Positions 26,171 through 33,347 of a stretch of DNA of 42,498 nt are shown here, in pieces. How positions within the stretch are numbered: the stretch's first letter is position 1; every line of letters starts with the position of its first letter. The notes beneath the pieces were generated by a model. That model ran no database searches and was not told the origin of the DNA. It saw only the letters and a program-made list of their open reading frames with translations. Made by a program: the position numbers and the translations under genes. The stretch is taken from contig NZ_KN708638.1 in NCBI RefSeq assembly GCF_000805335.1, positions 5,508,603 to 5,551,100 on the forward strand, read 5' to 3'. Source of the stretch: Streptomyces sp. CT34. Its GTDB lineage: Bacteria > Actinomycetota > Actinomycetes > Streptomycetales > Streptomycetaceae.

Positions 26171-26324
26171 CCGGTTCCGGCCGGCGGGTGGTGTGTGCGG
26201 GAGCGCACGCCCGGGGCGCACCGGGGCAAACGGCAGGAACGGTGCCGACCACCTTCCGGTGCGGACTGCGCAAAATCGGCACGTCCGCCGTCCCCCGTGT
26301 GCGCCCCGGAGCGATACTGGCCCG

Positions 26325-27416
26325 GTGTCGATGATCAGCAATCTCCGCAGAGCCGTCCGGCTGCCGCAGCCGCGCCATGGCGGGGTCGACCTCAGCCACC
26401 CCGCGCGCTCGCCGCTCGGTACCGCCGTGGTGAACTGCGCGGTGTACGTCTCCGGTGTGCGCCAGGACGGCCGGCGGTCGGCCGAGGCGGCGCTCCACCA
26501 GGTCCGCGCGTCCGGTGACGGATTCGTCTGGATCGGCCTGCACGAGCCGTCCGAGGTGGAATTCGCCGGAATCGTCGAGCTGTTCGGGCTGCACCCGCTC
26601 GCGGTGGAGGACGCGGTCCACGCCCACCAGCGGCCCAAGCTGGAGGCGTACGACGACTCGCTGTTCACCGTCTTCAAGACCTGCCGCTACGTCGAGCACG
26701 ACCAACTCACCGACACCAGCGAGGTCGTGGACACCGGCGAGATCATGGTCTTCACCGGCGCCGACTTCGTGATCACCGTACGGCACGGCGGGCACGGCTC
26801 GCTGGGCCCGCTGCGCGAGCAACTGGAGTGCGACCCGGACCAGTTGGCCCTCGGCCCGTCCGCCGTACTGCACGCCATCGCCGACCTCGTGGTGGACGAC
26901 TACCTCGACGTCGCCGCCGCCGTCCAGGACGACATCGACGACGTCGAGAGCGAGGTCTTCTCCGTACGGGGCAGCGGCGGCGCCGGCCGCATCTACCAGC
27001 TCAAGCGCGAACTCCTGGAGCTGAAGCGGGCGGTGACCCCGCTGGACCGCCCCCTCCAGCAGCTGGCGAACAAGCCGACGCCGTACATCGACCCCCGGAT
27101 CACGACCTACTTCCGGAACGTCGCCGACCATCTGGACCGGGTCCGGGAGCAGATCACCGGCTTCGACGAACTGCTCAACTCGATACTCCAGGCACATCTC
27201 GCCGAGGTCGCCAACGCCCAGAACGAGGCGATGCGGCGGATGTCCGCCTGGGCCGCGATCCTGGCCGTCCCCACCATGGTCACCGGCATCTACGGCATGA
27301 ACTTCGAGCACATGCCGGAGAAGAGCTGGACGTTCGGCTATCCGCTGGTGGTGGTGCTGATGGTGGGGATCTGCTGCCTGATGCACCGCGGCTTCAAGCG
27401 GAACGGCTGGCTCTGA
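26325..27416 (+). CDS. corA: CorA-family magnesium/cobalt transporter
   Basis: 363-residue homopentameric channel subunit. A large cytoplasmic domain (about residues 1-295) has the helical stalk, followed by two C-terminal membrane helices. The selectivity-filter motif YGMNFEHMPE follows the first helix (MSAWAAILAVPTMVTGI), and the basic end HRGFKRNGWL is typical. No Shine-Dalgarno is clear; I chose the GTG at 26325, with the ATG at 26331 as a close alternative. A strong hairpin terminator follows. Confidence 0.94.
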   Translation: MSMISNLRRAVRLPQPRHGGVDLSHPARSPLGTAVVNCAVYVSGVRQDGRRSAEAALHQVRASGDGFVWIGLHEPSEVEFAGIVELFGLHPLAVEDAVHAHQRPKLEAYDDSLFTVFKTCRYVEHDQLTDTSEVVDTGEIMVFTGADFVITVRHGGHGSLGPLREQLECDPDQLALGPSAVLHAIADLVVDDYLDVAAAVQDDIDDVESEVFSVRGSGGAGRIYQLKRELLELKRAVTPLDRPLQQLANKPTPYIDPRITTYFRNVADHLDRVREQITGFDELLNSILQAHLAEVANAQNEAMRRMSAWAAILAVPTMVTGIYGMNFEHMPEKSWTFGYPLVVVLMVGICCLMHRGFKRNGWL

Positions 27417-27446
27417 CGGAACGGCCGGCTCCCGCGAAACGGTGGG

Positions 27447-27485
27447 CTCCGGCGGAACGGCCGGCTGCGGCCGTTCCGCCGGAAG
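27447..27485. terminator. Bidirectional terminator between corA and the CynX-type MFS gene
   Basis: CTCCGGCGGAACGGCCG pairs with CGGCCGTTCCGCCGGAAG around GCTG, with a 17-bp stem. It sits between convergent genes, so it serves both. Confidence 0.85.
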
Positions 27486-27501
27486 CCACGGATCCGTCCG
27501 C

Positions 27502-28773
27502 TCACCGTCCGGCCACGTGCCGCGGCCGGGCCGCGCCCAGGCCGGTCGCGATCTGCGGGAGCAGCAGCACCAGCAGGACGGCCAGCGGGACGGTCCAGGT
27601 GCCCGACGCGTCGTGCACGGCGCCCAGCACGGCCGGGCCGGTGGCCGCGAGGATGTAGCCGAAGCACTGGGCCATGCTGGAGAGTTGGGCGGTGTGCCGG
27701 GCGTCCGGGGCGCGCTGCACGATGAACAGCAGCGCGAGGCTGATCGCCGCGCCCTGGCCCAGGCCGAGCAGGGCCATCCACAGGTAGGCACCGCCGACCG
27801 GCGCCACCAGCACACCGGCGAAACCGGCCGCGCACAGCGCCGCGCCGAGGGCCGCCAGCACCCCGGCCGGCAGCCGGCGGCCGACCACGACCGGTGCCAG
27901 GAACGACCCGGCGATGCCCAGCAGCGAGGAGAACGACAGCATCCAGCCGGCGTCGCCCACGCCCATCCCGGCGTCCTTGAGCATCGTCGGCAGCCAGGCG
28001 GCGGCTGCGTAGTAGCTCAGCGACTGGAGCCCCATGAAGCCGGTGACCTGCCAGGCCAGCGGGGAGAGCCACAGCCCGCGTACGGGATGGGCGGCCTCCC
28101 GGGCCGCGGCGGCCGGCACCCGGGTGCGGCTGCGCAGCTGCGGCAGCCAGACCAGCAGCGCGACCACCGCGAGCGCACCCCAACAGGCCAGCGTGGCCCG
28201 CCAGCTGAGTCCGGCGGCCTGCTGGACGGGCACGGTGACACCGGCCGCGAGCGCGGCGCCGCCGAACAGCGACATGGAGTACAGCCCGGTCATCAGGCCG
28301 GCCTTCGCCGGGAAGTCCCGCTTGATCAGGCCGGGCAGCAGGACGTTGGCGACGGCGATCCCGGCGCCGATCACGACGGTGCCGGCGAACAGCGCGACGA
28401 CCGAGTCCAGCAGCCGCAGCCCGGTGCCCAGGCAGATCAGCGCCATCGTGCCGAGCAGCGACCGCTCCATGCCGAAGCGCCGGCCCAGCCGCGGCGCGAG
28501 CGGCGCCAGCAGGCCGAAGCAGAGCAGCGGCAGCGCGGTGAGCAGGCTGGTGGCGGCGGCCGACATCCCGCTCTCGGCGCGGATGGTGCCGGCCAGCGGG
28601 GAGACCGCGACGAGCGCCGGGCGCAGGTTCAGCGCCAGCAGGATGACGCCGATGCCCAGAAGGAGCGCGCGGCGCCCGGCGGCACCGGCCGGGGCGGGCG
28701 CTCCCGGGGGCGCCGCGGCCCGGTCAACGGGCCGTTCCGGCGCCGCCGTTATGCCTGTCGGTCCTTCCGTCAT
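27502..28773 (-). CDS. MFS transporter, CynX/NimT family
   Basis: 423-residue membrane protein with about twelve helices. The first helix GIGVILLALNLRPALVAVSP with LNLRP is the hallmark of the CynX/NimT (cyanate/nitroimidazole) group. The N-terminal ~35 residues are an Ala/Pro-rich cytoplasmic tail. The substrate cannot be inferred. It lies 103 bp downstream of a FadR-type regulator on the same strand and probably forms an operon with it. The ATG at 28773 has AGAAGG upstream. Confidence 0.9.
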   Translation of the reverse strand: MTEGPTGITAAPERPVDRAAAPPGAPAPAGAAGRRALLLGIGVILLALNLRPALVAVSPLAGTIRAESGMSAAATSLLTALPLLCFGLLAPLAPRLGRRFGMERSLLGTMALICLGTGLRLLDSVVALFAGTVVIGAGIAVANVLLPGLIKRDFPAKAGLMTGLYSMSLFGGAALAAGVTVPVQQAAGLSWRATLACWGALAVVALLVWLPQLRSRTRVPAAAAREAAHPVRGLWLSPLAWQVTGFMGLQSLSYYAAAAWLPTMLKDAGMGVGDAGWMLSFSSLLGIAGSFLAPVVVGRRLPAGVLAALGAALCAAGFAGVLVAPVGGAYLWMALLGLGQGAAISLALLFIVQRAPDARHTAQLSSMAQCFGYILAATGPAVLGAVHDASGTWTVPLAVLLVLLLPQIATGLGAARPRHVAGR

Positions 28774-28876
28774 GGGTGCCGGCCTTCTCTCGTCGCGTGG
28801 TGACGCGCGCGTCGGTGGTGTGCGGGGGTGCGGTCGGTGGGGTGGGGGCGCGGAACGGCGCGGCGGCGTCCGCCGG

Positions 28877-29584
28877 CTACGCGGTCCCGGCGGGCGGTTC
28901 GCGCAGCGCGTCGGCGGCCTCGGTGAGATGCGCCAGCGCCGCGCGCTCGGCGGCGTCCGGGTCCTGCGCCTCGATGGCGTCGACGATGGCGGTGTGCGCG
29001 TCGAGTTGGTGGCGCACCGCGTCGGGCAGCAGCGGAGTGGCCACCACCGCCTCCAGCGTGCCGCGCAGCGCATCGCTCAGGTGCTCGTAGAGCTCGGCCA
29101 GCACGCTGTTGTGCGCGGCGGCGGCGACGGCCCGGTGGAAGCGCATGTCCGCCTCCACGAACCGGGCCGCGTCGCCGGACTCCCAGGCCCGGCCGCGCAC
29201 CGCCAGCGCCTCGCGCAGCGCGGCCAGGTCCTCGTCGGTACGGCGCCGGGCGGCATGGCGGGCGGCGTCGCGCTCCAGGCAGGCCCGCACCTCGTACGCC
29301 TCCAGGTGGGCGGCGCGGCGCAGCCGCCGCTGCACGGCGGCGCCGAAGTCGCTGCGGGCGCGGACGTACGTCCCGTCGCCCTGCCGCGGCTCCAGCATCC
29401 CGGTGTGCACCAGCGCGCGGACCGCCTCCCGGACGGTGTTCCGGCCGACGTCCAGCTGCTCGACCAGGACCGGCTCGGCCGGGATCTTGGTCCCCACCGG
29501 CCACTCGCCCTCGGTGATCAGCCGCTCCATCTGCTCGATGACCAGGCCGACCAGGCTGGTACGGGCGGTGCTGCGCAGCGGCAT
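28877..29584 (-). CDS. GntR-family regulator, FadR/FCD subfamily
   Basis: 235-residue regulator. A winged helix covers about residues 9-75 (GEWPVGTKIPAEPVLVEQLD, then VGRNTVREAVRALVHTGMLE), followed by an all-helical FCD domain with RACLERDAARHAA, ADMRFHRAVAAAAHN and DAHTAIVDAIEAQD, whose Asp/His residues form the metal/ligand site. It is upstream of the CynX-type MFS and likely controls it and itself, with a 15-bp palindrome 61 bp upstream. GAGAGGA precedes the ATG. The ligand is probably a carboxylate, by family. Confidence 0.92.
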   Translation of the reverse strand: MPLRSTARTSLVGLVIEQMERLITEGEWPVGTKIPAEPVLVEQLDVGRNTVREAVRALVHTGMLEPRQGDGTYVRARSDFGAAVQRRLRRAAHLEAYEVRACLERDAARHAARRRTDEDLAALREALAVRGRAWESGDAARFVEADMRFHRAVAAAAHNSVLAELYEHLSDALRGTLEAVVATPLLPDAVRHQLDAHTAIVDAIEAQDPDAAERAALAHLTEAADALREPPAGTA

Positions 29585-29644
29585 CGGGCCGTCCTCTCGT
29601 CACGCTGCTCGCTCCCCGGATTCCCCGGGCAGATTCCACCAGTG

Positions 29645-29659
29645 ATGGGAACATCCCAT
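29645..29659. promoter_or_regulatory. Palindrome upstream of the FadR-type regulator, candidate operator
   Basis: ATGGGA-ACA-TCCCAT is a perfect 6-bp inverted repeat with a 3-bp centre in the gap between the regulator and divergent crcB. Size and symmetry suit a GntR dimer. It is 111 bp from crcB, so control is more likely on the regulator side. Confidence 0.55.
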
Positions 29660-29769
29660 GTTTAGCGGTGTCAAATGGCCGGGCTTAACCTGAGGGCGTC
29701 GGTGATCTCGGCGGATGCGACGATCCCGGCAGACCCGATCCGGTCGGTCACGGAGACACGCGGAGACAC

Positions 29770-30207
29770 ATGGACGAGCGAGCCCGCCGGGCGGCGCCCT
29801 GGCGGGGCGAGTGGCCGGTGATCGGCGCGGTGGCCGTGGGCGGTGCCATCGGCGCCGCGGCCCGTTACGGCGCCGCCCTGATCTGGCCCACCGGCCCCGG
29901 TGCCTTCCCCTGGACCACGCTCGCCGTCAACGTGTCCGGCTGTGCGCTGATGGGTGTCCTGATGGTGCTGATCACCGAGGTGTGGACGGCGCACCGGCTG
30001 CTCCGCCCGTTCCTCGGCACCGGCATCCTCGGCGGCTTCACCACCTTCTCGACCTATGTCGTGGACATCGAGCGCCTGGTGGAGGCCCACCGGGTGGCGG
30101 CGGCGCCGGCGTATCTCGCGGCCACCCTGCTCGCCGCGCTGGCGGCCGTGACGGCCGCGATGACCGCGACCCGGGCGCTCTTCGGACTGAGGCGGCGGAC
30201 GGCATGA
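29770..30207 (+). CDS. crcB: Fluoride exporter subunit CrcB/Fluc (first copy)
   Basis: 145-residue four-helix membrane protein that exports F- through a dual-topology or heterodimeric channel. Signature blocks are GGAIGAAARYGAAL, TTLAVNVSGCALMG (pore Asn) and GFTTFSTYVVD (Phe-box and central Na+ site). The basic N-tail (RARRAAPWRGEW) is consistent with defined topology. It overlaps the DUF190 gene by 4 bp. A second crcB follows that gene, giving a likely heterodimer. Confidence 0.93.
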   Translation: MDERARRAAPWRGEWPVIGAVAVGGAIGAAARYGAALIWPTGPGAFPWTTLAVNVSGCALMGVLMVLITEVWTAHRLLRPFLGTGILGGFTTFSTYVVDIERLVEAHRVAAAPAYLAATLLAALAAVTAAMTATRALFGLRRRTA

Positions 30208-30614
30208 CGGACGGCACGGCGAACGGGACGGTGAACGGGGCGGTACGCCGCGGGGTTTCGGCGCTGCGGCTGACGGTGTTCGTCGGCGAGCAGGAGGTGT
30301 GGCACCACCGGCCCCTCTACGCGGAGATCGTGCACCGGGCCCGCGCGGCGGGGCTGGCCGGGGCCAGCGTCTTCCGCGGCGTCGAGGGCTTCGGGACCAC
30401 CTCCGTGATCCACACCCAGCGGCTGCTGTCGCTCAGCGAGGAACTGCCGGTCGCGGTCGTCGCCGTCGACACCGAGGACCGGATCCGCGGATTCCTGCCC
30501 GAGCTCGACGAACTCCTGGCGGGCGGGGGCCTGGTGACGCTCGACCCGTGCGAGATGATCGTGTACCGGGAGCGGCCGGAACCGGCCGCCGGCGGGGAGG
30601 GCGGACGCGGGTGA
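30204..30614 (+). CDS. DUF190-family protein in the fluoride operon
   Basis: 136-residue cytoplasmic protein. It fits DUF190: ALRLTVFVGEQEVWHHRPLY, then HRARAAGLAGASVFRGVEGFG and LSEELPVAVVAVDTEDRIRGFLPELDELL, a PII-like ferredoxin fold. It overlaps both flanking crcB genes (ATGA at 30204-30207 and GTGA at 30611-30614), so it is translationally coupled to them. DUF190 proteins often accompany crcB, and a regulatory or sensory role is suspected but unproven. Confidence 0.9.
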   Translation: MTDGTANGTVNGAVRRGVSALRLTVFVGEQEVWHHRPLYAEIVHRARAAGLAGASVFRGVEGFGTTSVIHTQRLLSLSEELPVAVVAVDTEDRIRGFLPELDELLAGGGLVTLDPCEMIVYRERPEPAAGGEGGRG

Positions 30615-30985
30615 ACTGGCTGCTGGTGGTGGCCGGGGCCTTGGTCGGGGCACCGCTGCGCTTCCTCACCGACCGCTTCGTCCAGGCCCGGCACGACAGC
30701 GTCTTCCCCTGGGGGACCTTCGCCGTCAACGTGGCCGGCAGCCTGATCCTCGGCCTGGTGACCGGCGCGGTCGCCGCCGGCGCGGCCACCTCGCACGCCC
30801 AACTGCTGGTCGGTACGGGCCTGTGCGGGGCGCTGACGACTTACTCGACCTTCTCGTACGAGACGCTGCGGCTGACGACCGACGGGGCGCGGCTGTACGC
30901 GGCGGCCAATGTCGTGCTGAGCCTGCTGGCCGGACTCGCCGCCGCCTTCGCCGGAGTGGCCCTCGCACGGGCCCTCTGGGGCTGA
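30611..30985 (+). CDS. crcB: Fluoride exporter subunit CrcB/Fluc (second copy)
   Basis: 124-residue four-helix Fluc subunit with GAPLRFLTDRF, GTFAVNVAGSLILG and GALTTYSTFSYE, the same three blocks as the first copy. It is shorter at both ends and diverged, as expected for the partner of a heterodimer. The GTG start overlaps the DUF190 stop. A perfect hairpin terminator follows 44 bp downstream. Confidence 0.92.
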   Translation: MNWLLVVAGALVGAPLRFLTDRFVQARHDSVFPWGTFAVNVAGSLILGLVTGAVAAGAATSHAQLLVGTGLCGALTTYSTFSYETLRLTTDGARLYAAANVVLSLLAGLAAAFAGVALARALWG

Positions 30986-31028
30986 CCCCGGGCGCGCTCC
31001 GCCGCGCCGACCGGCCGGACACACGCGA

Positions 31029-31058
31029 GCGGTGGGGCTCCGGGAGGAGCCCCACCGC
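31029..31058. terminator. Perfect terminator hairpin after the fluoride operon
   Basis: GCGGTGGGGCTCC-GGGA-GGAGCCCCACCGC is a 13-bp perfect stem with a tetraloop, 44 bp past the second crcB stop. Confidence 0.85.
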
Positions 31059-31204
31059 AGGGGCGGACGTACGGAACACCTGGGCCGGTGGGGGTACGAG
31101 GTCCGGCCGCCAGGTACCGGTCCTCGTCGGCCGCGGGCCGCCCGCCGTTCCCCGGCCCCGTCAGCCCGGCCGGAGAGCGGCCGGCCACCGCCGTACCGCG
31201 TCGT

Positions 31205-31235
31205 CGGGCGGCCGTGGTGGCCACCCGGCCGCCCG
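31205..31235. terminator. Nested hairpin just after the snapalysin gene
   Basis: CGGGCGGCCG pairs with CGGCCGCCCG, and the 11-nt loop itself contains GGTGGCCACC. It lies 6 bp past the snapalysin stop on the minus strand and is its likely terminator. Confidence 0.75.
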
Positions 31236-31240
31236 GGGTG

Positions 31241-31921
31241 TCAGGCGGCCGTGCCGAAGCGGACGCCCGCCAGGCCGTTGGCCCAGAGCTGGTCCACCTT
31301 GGCGCGCTCGTTGGCGTCCGGCTGGGTGTTCTGGCAGGACGGGCCGGGGCCGCCGCCGGACATCAGCTCGCTGCACGGACCCTCGTAGTGGTCCGGCAGC
31401 CCCAGCACATGGCCGGTCTCGTGGGCCACCACGCGCGTGGAGTTGTACTCCTTGGCCTGCTTGTGGTCGATGAAGACGAAGCCCTTGCCGTGGCCGTCGG
31501 TGCTCGCGTACGAACCGCGCGGGTCGTCGCCCTCCTTGTACTGGAAGTCGCCGCCCGTGCCCGCCTGGAGCTTGACGTTCTTGACCGCGCCGTTCCATAT
31601 CGACGCGGCCTGGGATATCTGGCTCTGGTATGTCGGGGCGGCACCGGCGTCGTAGGTGACGGTGACCGCCGCCGCGTGCGGGTGCGCCTTCATCTTGGCG
31701 CGGGCCGACTTCATGACCGCCTCGAAGAACGCCTTGGTGTCGGCCTTCTCGGCCGCCGATCCGGTGTACGCGGCGATCGAAGCGGGTGTGCTGGGGTGGG
31801 AGTTGGCATGCGTCGAGGGGAAAGCCGACGGGGTGACCGCCGAGACCGGCGCCGCGGCTGCGAGCGCGGCGGCGAGACCCAGACCGAGCGCAGCCGACAG
31901 CGCCGTCTTGGGAGATTTCAT
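31241..31921 (-). CDS. snpA: Snapalysin-type secreted zinc metalloprotease (M7)
   Basis: 226-residue secreted protease. A signal peptide has a basic start (MKSPK) and an Ala-rich core ending near AAAPVSA; a propeptide-like stretch follows to about residue 85. The metal site is HETGHVLGLPDH near residue 165, matching the snapalysin pattern HExxHxxGxxD in which two His and the Asp bind zinc. Two Cys (GPCSEL, PSCQNT) can form the disulfide. The short catalytic domain is the M7 hallmark. It is divergent from a LysR gene, as in known snpA/snpR pairs. Confidence 0.93.
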   Translation of the reverse strand: MKSPKTALSAALGLGLAAALAAAAPVSAVTPSAFPSTHANSHPSTPASIAAYTGSAAEKADTKAFFEAVMKSARAKMKAHPHAAAVTVTYDAGAAPTYQSQISQAASIWNGAVKNVKLQAGTGGDFQYKEGDDPRGSYASTDGHGKGFVFIDHKQAKEYNSTRVVAHETGHVLGLPDHYEGPCSELMSGGGPGPSCQNTQPDANERAKVDQLWANGLAGVRFGTAA

Positions 31922-32037
31922 GTGGGGGGCTCCTTAATCTCCGAGGGCCGTACGGCCGCCGTGTGGGGCGGCGGCCGGGGCCCTGCGGATTTCTTGGTGC
32001 CGTTGAGTCTGAACGGAGTTCGCCCGGAAGACGGAGA

Positions 32038-32062
32038 TGCCAGGTGGCGATAGCGCCAGGCA
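32038..32062. promoter_or_regulatory. Inverted repeat in the snpA-lysR gap, candidate LysR operator
   Basis: TGCCAGGTGGCG is followed after ATAG by CGCCAGGCA; the arms pair as TGCC...GGCA with a 3-nt bulge. It is located 117 bp upstream of the snpA start and 80 bp upstream of the LysR start. A LysR-type protein would be expected to bind here. Confidence 0.45.
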
Positions 32063-32129
32063 ATATCCCGGTGAAAAAGCGGGAGTTCAGGCAGGTTTAA
32101 GAGTCTGGTGTGAGCTGCGCCTGCACGTT

Positions 32130-32135
32130 TATGCT
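32130..32135 (+). promoter_or_regulatory. Candidate -10 (TATGCT) for leaderless lysR mRNA
   Basis: TATGCT ends 6 nt before the GTG at 32142 and no ribosome site is present. Confidence 0.45.
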
Positions 32136-32141
32136 CCGGAC

Positions 32142-33101
32142 GTGGAGCTAGAGGTAAGGCATCTTCGCGCGTTGTGCGCCATCGCCGACAGCGGCAGCGT
32201 ACGCAAGGCGGCGCGGCAGTTGGGTATGACCCAGCCTTCCTTGACGACCCAGCTGCGCCGTATCGAGAAAGCCCTCGGCGGCCAGCTCTTCTTCCGGGAA
32301 CCGAGCGGCAGCCGGCCGACACCCCTCGGGCATTCGGTGCTGTGCCGGGCCCGGCCGATAGTGGCCGAAATGCGGGCGCTTGTCGAGGAGATCGCGTCGG
32401 TTTCGGTCCGCGAGGAGGGCGCCCGGCTGCACATCGGCAGTACGAACAGCCCCGCCGTGGCCGGCTGGCTGCGGCGGCTGCGGGTGCGGCTGCCGGAGAC
32501 CGACACCACGATACGGACCGATGTGTCCGCCAATGCCCTGCTGCACATGGTCGCGACGGGACAGCTGGACGCCGCCTTCGTGCACGAGGTCGAGGGCGCC
32601 CCGCTGCGCGTGCCCGAGGGCCTGGTGGAGCACGAACTCCTCGCCAGGGAACCCCAGTTCATCGCCCTGGCGGACACCCACCCGGCCGCCGCCCTGTCGG
32701 TGGTCCGGGTCGCCGACCTCGCGGACGACCAGTGGATGGTCGACCCGACCGTCGACGGCGAATGGGCCGGCCTGCGCCGCATCTGGGCCGCGGCCGGGAT
32801 CAACCCCCGCGTGGTGCACGGCGACTACCTCACCACCATGGACCTCGTCACGGCCGGCGAGGTCGTCACCCCCTGCCAGCCCACCGCCCGCTCCCGCCCC
32901 GGCATGGCGATCCGCCCGCTGCACGGCGACCCGCTGGCGGTCCGGCTCTTCATGGCCTGCCGCCCGGACGGCGCCCCGGCCGCCCCCGCCGACGACCTGT
33001 TCGCCGATCTGACGGCCTCGTACATGGAGATCGCCTGGGCGAGCGAGGCGTACCGCGACTGGCTGGTCCGGCACGACGGCCCGTTGATGGTGGGCAGGTA
33101 G
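32142..33101 (+). CDS. LysR-family regulator of the snapalysin gene (SnpR-like)
   Basis: 319-residue LTTR. The N-terminal winged helix (about residues 1-62) reads LRHLRAL-type start then SVRKAARQLGMTQPSLTTQLRRIE. The effector-binding domain, with two alpha/beta subdomains, runs from about residue 90. Divergence from snpA fits the S. lividans/coelicolor snpR arrangement, where the regulator activates the protease gene. The start codon is GTG 32142. The gene ends at TAG 33099-33101, whose last G is also the first base of the long MITE-like element. Confidence 0.93.
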   Translation: MELEVRHLRALCAIADSGSVRKAARQLGMTQPSLTTQLRRIEKALGGQLFFREPSGSRPTPLGHSVLCRARPIVAEMRALVEEIASVSVREEGARLHIGSTNSPAVAGWLRRLRVRLPETDTTIRTDVSANALLHMVATGQLDAAFVHEVEGAPLRVPEGLVEHELLAREPQFIALADTHPAAALSVVRVADLADDQWMVDPTVDGEWAGLRRIWAAAGINPRVVHGDYLTTMDLVTAGEVVTPCQPTARSRPGMAIRPLHGDPLAVRLFMACRPDGAPAAPADDLFADLTASYMEIAWASEAYRDWLVRHDGPLMVGR

Positions 33102-33319
33102 GTCCTGTCGTCATACTCCCGTCGTCCGCCCGAAGAGCGGGCCGGGCGGCGTGCCGGCGCGTGCTCTCGGCGGGCCGGGCGACGGCCCCTGTACTGGAGT
33201 ACTGGGGTCGTTGCCCGGTGCGGCGAAGGGGTCCCCACGCCCGAGCCGTGCGAAGCCGGTTCGAGGGTGAGGGCACGTGCAGGGCGTCGCCCGGCAGGCG
33301 GGAGTTCGACGACAGGACC
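33101..33319. mobile_element. MITE-like palindromic element, long copy
   Basis: 219 bp bounded by GGTCCTGTCGTC and GACGACAGGACC. The left ~45 bp matches the reverse complement of the element at 19369-19434 with only a few differences. The interior has no coding capacity and several inverted repeats, including a near-perfect hairpin at 33176-33217. No transposase or target duplication was found, so mobility would depend on a transposase encoded elsewhere. It starts on the last base of the LysR TAG stop and may also act as the transcription terminator for that gene. Confidence 0.7.
33176..33217. repeat. Central inverted repeat of the long MITE-like element
   Basis: CGGGCGACGGCCCCTGTACT pairs with the arm AGTACTGGGGTCGTTGCCCG across a 2-nt centre, with 17 of 20 positions complementary. 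It would extrude as a cruciform or fold as an RNA hairpin. Confidence 0.8.
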
Positions 33320-33347
33320 TGGCGCGACCCGGGGGGATACCCGCGGG

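Noticed and set aside
29660..29769. Fluoride (crcB-motif) riboswitch upstream of crcB
   Set aside because: I looked for the conserved crcB motif elements and pseudoknot-like pairing and did not find them. A covariance search would be decisive.
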